Source: Acidobacteriota bacterium (GTDB lineage Bacteria; Acidobacteriota; Blastocatellia; Pyrinomonadales; Pyrinomonadaceae). Taken from it: a stretch of DNA of 10,177 nt. The DNA is taken from positions 1-10,177 of the forward strand of contig CAUJFK010000004.1 in assembly GCA_963169175.1 (NCBI GenBank), written 5' to 3'. The notes under the pieces are model-generated. The model ran no database searches, was not told the DNA's origin, and was given only the letters and a program-made list of their open reading frames with translations. Made by a program: the position numbers and the translations under genes. This document shows, piece after piece, positions 5,470 through 10,177 of the stretch; within the stretch, counting starts at the first letter, position 1, and each line of letters begins with the position of its first letter.

Positions 5470-7517
5470 CTCGACTTGAATCCATATTCAAGTAAGCGGG
5501 TACGAGTGACGCGACGGGTTTTAACCCTGCCAAAACGCCACAAGGCCGTTACTTCGTTTTCGCCGTTGCCTGCAAACGCCCCCGTGTCGGCGGAATAGTT
5601 CGCCCTGTTCAAAATATACAGACCGTGAATATCGGTAAATGGAATGTCCTGCACCGTCCGCTTATTTCCGTTTAGGCGATATTCGCTAACCAAGCTGTAA
5701 CTCTCACTCGCTCCGCGCTCAATATCCTTCGGAACGTCGTCCGCCATCGTAAGGCCATACTTACGAACAACATCACCCCTTTCCGTCCGAACTAATTTCA
5801 ACGTGCGGCTTACAGGGTCACGGTGTGGAAGTTCGGTTTTATTCAGCAATTCCATAATAAGGGCTTTCTTTTGCGCGTGGCTTGTTCGATACACTTGTTC
5901 GCCGAATGTTCCGACAGATCGCGTGTAGTGCTTCCGTGCGGCATTCGCGCCGTCTTGCCAATACAACCGTCTAGCGTCCGGCGATAAGCGCTGTTCTATG
6001 AAATACTTAAATGCTTGAGCTTCGTAGTTCCACGAACTTCCGGCCTGTGCGCCTTGCCATTCAGCTATCACCGCCGGATTGCCGCCGTTCACCCTCATAT
6101 ATTCCTCGAATAAATCAGGGATCATCTTGCCGTACTTCGCTCGCCTCCTCAAAGAATCGAATTTATGACCGTTTTCGTCGTATAGATTTACCACCGACAG
6201 CCAACTTTCACCCTCATCGCCGACCTTGTACGTCAGTGCATTCGGCAAGCGCTCTGTCATTCCCGCCTTTCGCAGTCCGACAACGTGTTTTAGCACTTCG
6301 TCAATGTAGTTCTGATCGGCCCAATCGTTTGCCTGAAACTCACGCCCATATTTTGCAAGGTCGCGCATTTGCTCGAAGCGGCTGGACAATGCGGGCTTTA
6401 GGTCGTCGGGAACCATAGTGAGGACGCTCGCGTAGTGGTCGGAGGATGATATTTGCTCCATTCGCTTGGCTAGATCGTAAATCTTTACATCACCGAACAC
6501 TTTTGCGGCTTGAGCGTTTACGGAACTGTCGCGCATTGTCCATAAATCGGAAAGATGGTTATCAAATTCTTTGCTTCCGCCTTGCGCCCTAAACCGCAAA
6601 GCCGATCCATTGTCGATTCGCCAAACCTTGCCCGCCTTATCGACAAGAACGTTATCGGCGTTCAGACCAATCACGTCACGATTTGAAAGTAGGGCATCAA
6701 TTGCAAAATCGTTTTGCAGTTCCTTCTTAGCTTTATCGAATGCCGAACCTGTTAGCTGATTTAGTTGCTGGCCTTCGATAAACTCCGCAAGCTTATAAAC
6801 CTGTCCGCCTTCTTCGTACAGCTTTTCAATATCGGGCTGTTCGTCTTTCTCGATGGCTATCAAACTACAACGACAGTTCGGGTGACTAACAAACTTTTGT
6901 TTTTTCTCGAAAATCTTTCCGTGATAGCGCCAGCAAATCGGACACGTCCGAAGATCAAGCGCGGCAATCCACATATAGCCCGTATGGGCCTTACTTTCAC
7001 TGATCGCAATTCGAGATGCTTCCCGATAGGCGTTGTTTGTTTCAGTTCGTGCAATCGTAAGAGCGTGTGCGGCGGTCGTGTTCATTATCGAACGAACTTC
7101 TTTTGCGATTGAGTGGTTGTTAGCTCCGGTGACAACGCCGTACACAAGTGCCGATTCAACTTTTCTTGCAAGTGGAACTCCGATCCGGCGATACATTGAG
7201 GCTAACGGATACTTGGTATCCATTCCGCCAAATCCGATTAAAGCTTCGGTTGATTCACGATCAAACGCTGCTAGGTCAATCCCTATCGTGTCGGTTGCCG
7301 TGCGGATCGCTTTCTTCTGGGCCTTAGCGGTAGCGGCTTCCAGCTTATTGGCGGTCTTGTTTATCTCAAGGCTTAATTCGGAGAGAATCTTATTAAGGCG
7401 GGCGTGTTCAAACAGGATAGCGGGCAAGATTCCACCAGTCTTTCTTTCGAACGTCGCCGTCCTGAATAGTGATCTTGCTGGAATTTGACTTGATGGCCGG
7501 AAGACCGTCCTGTGCAT
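5454..7517 (-). CDS. MuF-type phage minor head protein fused to kinase C-lobe and ADP-ribosyltransferase-like end; 5' end truncated
   Basis: The open frame is 687 residues. Residues 1 to about 29 are host S41 sequence read out of frame; phage homology begins near residue 30 (7430). Residues about 30-222 match Mu F/SPP1 gp7 minor head proteins: helical EHARLNKILSELSLEINK, TIARTETNNAYREASR (154-169), and a Cys/His cluster DLRTCPICWRYHG (188-200) plus SHPNCRC (211-217). Residues about 240-355 match the C-lobe of a PI3/4-kinase or HipA-like fold: FIEGQQL, DFAIDALLSNRDVIGL with Asp281, DNVLVD with Asn289, RIDNGSALRFRAQGG with Asp302. The ATP-binding N-lobe is absent. Residues about 570-670 carry LVRTERG (Arg577), SESYS (603-607) and GENEV (Glu653, Glu655), an R-S-ExE pattern of ADP-ribosyltransferases. 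This resembles MuF polymorphic toxins of temperate phages. Activity, and use of the ATG at 7517, are unproven. Confidence 0.75.
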   Translation of the reverse strand: MHRTVFRPSSQIPARSLFRTATFERKTGGILPAILFEHARLNKILSELSLEINKTANKLEAATAKAQKKAIRTATDTIGIDLAAFDRESTEALIGFGGMDTKYPLASMYRRIGVPLARKVESALVYGVVTGANNHSIAKEVRSIMNTTAAHALTIARTETNNAYREASRIAISESKAHTGYMWIAALDLRTCPICWRYHGKIFEKKQKFVSHPNCRCSLIAIEKDEQPDIEKLYEEGGQVYKLAEFIEGQQLNQLTGSAFDKAKKELQNDFAIDALLSNRDVIGLNADNVLVDKAGKVWRIDNGSALRFRAQGGSKEFDNHLSDLWTMRDSSVNAQAAKVFGDVKIYDLAKRMEQISSSDHYASVLTMVPDDLKPALSSRFEQMRDLAKYGREFQANDWADQNYIDEVLKHVVGLRKAGMTERLPNALTYKVGDEGESWLSVVNLYDENGHKFDSLRRRAKYGKMIPDLFEEYMRVNGGNPAVIAEWQGAQAGSSWNYEAQAFKYFIEQRLSPDARRLYWQDGANAARKHYTRSVGTFGEQVYRTSHAQKKALIMELLNKTELPHRDPVSRTLKLVRTERGDVVRKYGLTMADDVPKDIERGASESYSLVSEYRLNGNKRTVQDIPFTDIHGLYILNRANYSADTGAFAGNGENEVTALWRFGRVKTRRVTRTRLLEYGFKSSYGDE

Positions 7518-7578
7518 TCACGGAACAGATGACAAGGGCAAAGATCGCGAAGATCTGGATGCATCTAAGGGATTTCAT
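7408..7578 (-). pseudogene. S41 (tail-specific) peptidase, N-terminal fragment with signal peptide
   Basis: ATG at 7578 opens a 56-residue frame ending at TGA 7410-7408. Residues 1-23 (MKSLRCIQIFAIFALVICSV then NAQ) are a clear signal peptide. The mature part contains SSKITIQDGDVRKKDWWNL, like the short N-terminal module before the protease domain in some exported S41 peptidases ('IxDGxxxKKxxWNLSPE..PDVY'). Directly after WNL the frame reads ARYPV-stop, where phage sequence begins (about 7421-7437). Together with the C-terminal fragment at 4591-4863 on the same strand, this is best read as the two ends of one disrupted gene; that link is inference, since the diagnostic middle is gone. No Shine-Dalgarno is evident before the ATG. 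The frame is open further up to 7782, but that part is not protein-like. Confidence 0.6.
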
Positions 7579-7954
7579 AATATTAAGATTAAGGGCGTCC
7601 TTAAAATAAGAAGAACACCGCACGAATAATTTTTGTGACACTCTGAACAAGATCGGGGCAATAAACGAGGTGAAGTAAAAAGGAATGCTGCGAACATATT
7701 TTTGCGAAAGCCGCAGATCTCTCAAAACTCTGATTTGCTCGACGCTGTCGCCGAACCGGCCGCGGATGACAGGATTTGTCACAATTCTGACAAAATTGGG
7801 GCCTTGATGATCGTCTCAAATGTTCGCTCCGCTACAAGGCAAACTACTTGTGCAAAACGAGTTACAGCGATTCGCGTTGCTTTGGCATACATTTTGATAG
7901 CTGAGTACAAGGCCCGAGCAATTATGGTTCGAGCAGGACCCGTGAAGTTGAACT
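7579..7954. promoter_or_regulatory. Divergent spacer with repeated dyad boxes, between the S41 fragment and the pilin gene
   Basis: No gene is supported in these 376 bases. Two similar 28-bp boxes lie in the same orientation at 7632-7659 and 7775-7802; both open TTTGT, share TCTGA and CAA, and close GGGGC. The second contains a dyad, TTTGTCA (7775-7781) and TGACAAA (7788-7794) with a 6-base gap, and a further TGACA at 7767-7771. A weaker relative of the core (TCA-AA-TCTGA) is at 7722-7733. The spacing and dyad suggest regulator sites serving the divergent promoters, but no regulator is known. Confidence 0.4.
7882..7911 (+). promoter_or_regulatory. Candidate pilin promoter
   Basis: TTGGCA (7882-7887), an 18-base gap, and TACAAG (7906-7911) form a weak sigma-70 pair about 43 bases before the pilin ATG. 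The same stretch reads TGGCA, six bases, then TTTGA (7892-7896), close to a sigma-54 -24/-12 element except for GA in place of the nearly invariant GC. Pilin genes in many bacteria use sigma-54, so both readings are kept. Confidence 0.3.
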
Positions 7955-8449
7955 ATGAAAGATCAAAAAGGGTTTTCACTTATCGAGCTTCTGATCGTGA
8001 TAGTTATCATTGGCCTCATTGCAGCGATCGCGGTCCCAAACTTCTTGTCGTCACGCCGGGCCGCAAACGAAGCCTCTGCCGTTACATCCCTCCGCGTGCT
8101 TCACGGGGCGCAGATGTCTCATCGAAATACCCAAGGCTCAGGAAATTTTGCCGCTGCGACAGGAGACCTCGGAACCGCAAACCTGATCGATGGTGAATTA
8201 AGTTCGGGAGCAAAAAGCGGCTACAACTTCGTGGTCACCGCCAATGATACGACCGCAACTGAACCCGCGACATTCTCGATCAGTGCGATTCCGTCATCGC
8301 CTTCCGGCGTAACGCAAACTGGTGTGCGAAATTTTTGTATTAGGACGGAGGGCGTTATTTGGTTTGAATCGGATACGGCCCAACTCGGAACACACAATAC
8401 ATACGCGGAGTGCTCAGAAAGCAATCCGACCATGCGTGCACTTCAATAG
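7955..8449 (+). CDS. Type IV pilin-like / type II pseudopilin-like prepilin
   Basis: A 164-residue prepilin. The leader MKDQKG is followed by the class III cleavage signal and the conserved hydrophobic helix: Phe7 becomes +1, Glu11 is the conserved Glu5, and FSLIELLIVIVIIGLIAAIA runs from 7 to 26, then VPNFLSSRRAANEASAVTSL. A prepilin peptidase would cut after Gly6 and methylate Phe7. The globular part (about 55-164) has a beta region ending in NFCIRTEGVIWFES, with Cys128 and Cys153 able to form a C-terminal disulfide (D-region-like). The layout 'SGYNF...FSISAIP...GVRNFCI..EGVI' is typical of the short, solitary pilin-like genes common in Acidobacteria. It may build a pilus or a secretion pseudopilus; no assembly genes are nearby. 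ATG 7955 has a weak GAAG (7944-7947) upstream. It converges on hppA with a 40-bp gap. Confidence 0.88.
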   Translation: MKDQKGFSLIELLIVIVIIGLIAAIAVPNFLSSRRAANEASAVTSLRVLHGAQMSHRNTQGSGNFAAATGDLGTANLIDGELSSGAKSGYNFVVTANDTTATEPATFSISAIPSSPSGVTQTGVRNFCIRTEGVIWFESDTAQLGTHNTYAECSESNPTMRALQ

Positions 8450-8489
8450 AGAAGAGACACATGGCCGGAATTCGGTTTGCGCCTTGAGA

Positions 8490-10177
8490 TCACTGCCCGA
8501 TACCGTAGATATACGGCGCGATCACAAGCGATACGATCGACATCAACTTAATAAGGATATTCATCGACGGCCCCGAAGTATCTTTGAAGGGATCGCCTAC
8601 CGTATCTCCGGTAACGGACGCCTTGTGCGGTTCGCTCTTTTTGTAGAACATCTCACCGTTTATCAGAACGCCTTTTTCAAATGACTTCTTAGCATTGTCC
8701 CAGGCTCCACCCGCGTTCGACTGGAAAATGCCCATCAGCACGCCTGAAACGGTTACGCCGGCCAGCAGCCCGCCAAGCACCTCAGGACCGAACGTGAATC
8801 CAACGGCAACAGGCGTTATCAGAGCAATAGCGCCAGGCACGAGCATTTCTCTAATGGACGCTTTCGTCGAAATTGCAACACATTTTTCGTATTCAGGCTG
8901 TGCCTTGTACTCCATAATGCCTGGTATCTCGCGAAACTGACGCCGCACTTCCTGCACCATATCCATTGCAGCCCGGCCAACGGCCTGTATGCACAATGCC
9001 GAAAATACGAACGGGATCATTCCGCCGACAAACAAGCCTGCCAGGACGTTCGCCTTGTAAATATCGATCCGATCTATGCCGGCAATCCCTACAAAGGCCG
9101 CAAAAAGGGCCAAGGCTGTAAGGGCCGCTGACGCGATCGCGAAGCCCTTGCCTGTTGCCGCGGTCGTATTTCCGACAGCATCCAGATTATCGGTGCGCTC
9201 TCGAACTTCGGGTGGAAGCTGGCTCATTTCGGCAATGCCGCCAGCGTTATCGGCGATCGGGCCGAAGGCGTCGATGGCAAGCTGCATGGCGGTTGTCGCC
9301 ATCATTCCGGCGGCGGCGATGGCGACACCGTACAATCCTGCAAAATGGTAGGATGCGACGATGCCGGCCGCGAGCGTGAGAATCGGGATAACGGTCGATT
9401 TCATGCCCACCGCGAGCCCGCCAATAATATTTGTGGCGTGGCCGGTCGACGATTGCTGCACGATGGAATCCACGGGTTTTTTGCCCATCGCCGTGTAGTA
9501 CTCTGTCACGTAACTCATAACGGCGCCGACGAGGCTTCCGACAACGATCGCCCAGAACACGTCCATTCGTGTGAACGATGCACTGCGGAGAACAATGCTT
9601 CCCGCGGGCAGCATCCAATTGACGACAAAGAACGACGCGGCGACGGTCATGATTATCGACGACCAGTTCCCGATGTTCAGTGCATTCTGAACACTCGATT
9701 TCTCATCGCTGATCCTTACAAAAAACGTTGCAATGATCGAGAAAATAAGGCCGAGGCCGCAGATGACCATTGGCAAAAGTATCGGTGACAGCCCGCCAAA
9801 ATTGTCGGTCACTTTTATCTCTTGCCCAAGCACCATCGTCGCCAGAATCGTTGCCACATAGGACCCGAAAAGGTCGGCGCCCATGCCGGCGACATCACCT
9901 ACGTTGTCTCCAACATTATCCGCGATGGTCGCTGGATTTCGAACATCGTCCTCCGGGATGCCTGCTTCGACCTTGCCGACCAGATCGGCGCCGACATCCG
10001 CGGCTTTTGTATAGATGCCGCCGCCGACACGCGAGAACAACGCGATCGATTCCGCCCCAAGCGAAAACCCTGTCAGAACCTCGATCGCCGTTCTGACGGT
10101 GTTCGAGCCGAGGTCCGCAAACACGCTAAGAAAAACAATGAACAGCCCGCCCAGGCCGAGCACGGCCAGACTTGCCA
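8490..10177 (-). CDS. hppA: Membrane-bound K+-dependent proton pyrophosphatase, C-terminal part
   Basis: The frame is open at the window edge, so the first TM helices and start are missing; about 560 of the usual 650-800 residues are present, ending at TGA 8492-8490. It hydrolyses pyrophosphate to pump ions across the inner membrane. Signature loops are intact: RVGGGIYTKAADVGADLVGK followed by VEAGIPEDD (substrate and Mg binding), and ADNVGDNVGDVAGMGADL with its ladder of Asp residues. Many long hydrophobic helices follow. GNTTAATGKG has Ala (9161-9159) and Gly (9152-9150) at the positions 460/463 that are Lys/Thr in K+-independent enzymes, so it should need K+. The TM6 glutamate of Na+ pumps (ADLFESY) is Gly here (ADLFGSY, codon 9866-9864), while a Glu lies in TM5 (GAESIALF, codon 10052-10050), as described for some K+-dependent H+ pumps. 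It would save energy by recycling biosynthetic pyrophosphate. Confidence 0.95.
   Translation of the reverse strand, partial: ASLAVLGLGGLFIVFLSVFADLGSNTVRTAIEVLTGFSLGAESIALFSRVGGGIYTKAADVGADLVGKVEAGIPEDDVRNPATIADNVGDNVGDVAGMGADLFGSYVATILATMVLGQEIKVTDNFGGLSPILLPMVICGLGLIFSIIATFFVRISDEKSSVQNALNIGNWSSIIMTVAASFFVVNWMLPAGSIVLRSASFTRMDVFWAIVVGSLVGAVMSYVTEYYTAMGKKPVDSIVQQSSTGHATNIIGGLAVGMKSTVIPILTLAAGIVASYHFAGLYGVAIAAAGMMATTAMQLAIDAFGPIADNAGGIAEMSQLPPEVRERTDNLDAVGNTTAATGKGFAIASAALTALALFAAFVGIAGIDRIDIYKANVLAGLFVGGMIPFVFSALCIQAVGRAAMDMVQEVRRQFREIPGIMEYKAQPEYEKCVAISTKASIREMLVPGAIALITPVAVGFTFGPEVLGGLLAGVTVSGVLMGIFQSNAGGAWDNAKKSFEKGVLINGEMFYKKSEPHKASVTGDTVGDPFKDTSGPSMNILIKLMSIVSLVIAPYIYGIGQ

Larger units (their letters stand above)
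4862..7430. mobile_element. Prophage fragment replacing the middle of an S41 peptidase gene
   Basis: The left edge is where the S41 C-terminal homology stops (about 4862) and a plus-strand small gene begins without a start. The right edge (about 7421-7437) is where the S41 signal-peptide fragment loses its frame and minor-head-protein homology begins. Inside are a MuF-type phage head gene and three short overlapping genes. No integrase, terminase, portal or capsid gene is present, and no clear direct repeat flanks the segment; only AGCGG is shared near both edges. The interior looks more AT-rich than its neighbours by eye, notably 4980-5460. An S41 protein needs roughly 300 or more residues between the two fragments, so DNA was exchanged and not just inserted. 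Exact ends are uncertain by about 10-20 bp. Confidence 0.65.

Noticed and set aside
4862..7430. An intact prophage or a site-specifically integrated element
   Set aside because: No integrase, terminase, portal or major capsid gene, no tRNA and no flanking direct repeat are seen, and both edges cut through genes.
7702..8196. Plus-strand 164-codon frame overlapping the pilin start
   Set aside because: It runs through non-coding spacer and then in a different frame across the strongly recognisable prepilin helix; it is a shadow.
8450..8489. Rho-independent terminator between the pilin and hppA genes
   Set aside because: Only a very weak CCG/CGG pairing around GAATT is present, with no T-tract on either strand.
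9345..9788. Long plus-strand frame opposite hppA
   Set aside because: It is antisense to conserved pyrophosphatase helices, has an Arg/Asp/His-rich composition typical of such shadows, and no start signal.

Overview
The window looks like a chromosomal segment of a Gram-negative environmental bacterium. Its mix of secreted M28 and S41 peptidases, an NTF2-like exported protein, a YVTN-type propeller, a solitary major-pilin-like protein and a K+-dependent membrane pyrophosphatase suggests Acidobacteriota, perhaps Blastocatellia/Pyrinomonadales. That placement is inference from gene style; no marker gene in the window fixes it.

Layout. (1) 1-2391, minus strand: a tightly packed set of exported proteins, an M28 metallopeptidase, an NTF2/SnoaL-like protein and the N-terminus of a beta-lactamase-like serine hydrolase, with 19-bp and ATGA (4-bp overlap) junctions. 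(2) 2524-3250, minus: a YVTN beta-propeller gene broken by a frameshift. (3) 3251-3491: a short divergent spacer with a perfect 12-bp palindrome and a 121-bp inverted-repeat element that ends 16 bp before carA. (4) 3492-4628, plus: carA, the glutaminase subunit of carbamoyl-phosphate synthetase, with its catalytic triad intact. (5) 4591-7578: an S41 (tail-specific) peptidase gene on the minus strand whose start (7578 to about 7425) and end (about 4863 to 4591) survive, while its middle is replaced by about 2.57 kb of phage-derived DNA. (6) 7955-8449, plus: a type IV pilin-like protein. (7) 8490-10177, minus: the C-terminal part of a membrane proton pyrophosphatase (hppA).

The replaced segment is the most unusual part. 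It carries one long minus-strand gene that joins a phage Mu F/SPP1 gp7-type minor head domain, the C-lobe of a PI3/4-kinase or HipA-like fold without an N-lobe, and a C-terminal region with the R-S-ExE signature expected of an ADP-ribosyltransferase. This is the layout of MuF-type phage polymorphic toxins. Three overlapping small plus-strand frames converge on it tail to tail. One is cut at its 5' end by the junction, and the other two are intact but unrecognised. Both ends of the insert fall inside phage genes, so this is a prophage scar and not a complete phage.

The membrane pyrophosphatase has Gly where Na+-pumping relatives carry the TM6 glutamate, and has a glutamate in TM5 instead. This fits a K+-dependent, H+-pumping subtype.
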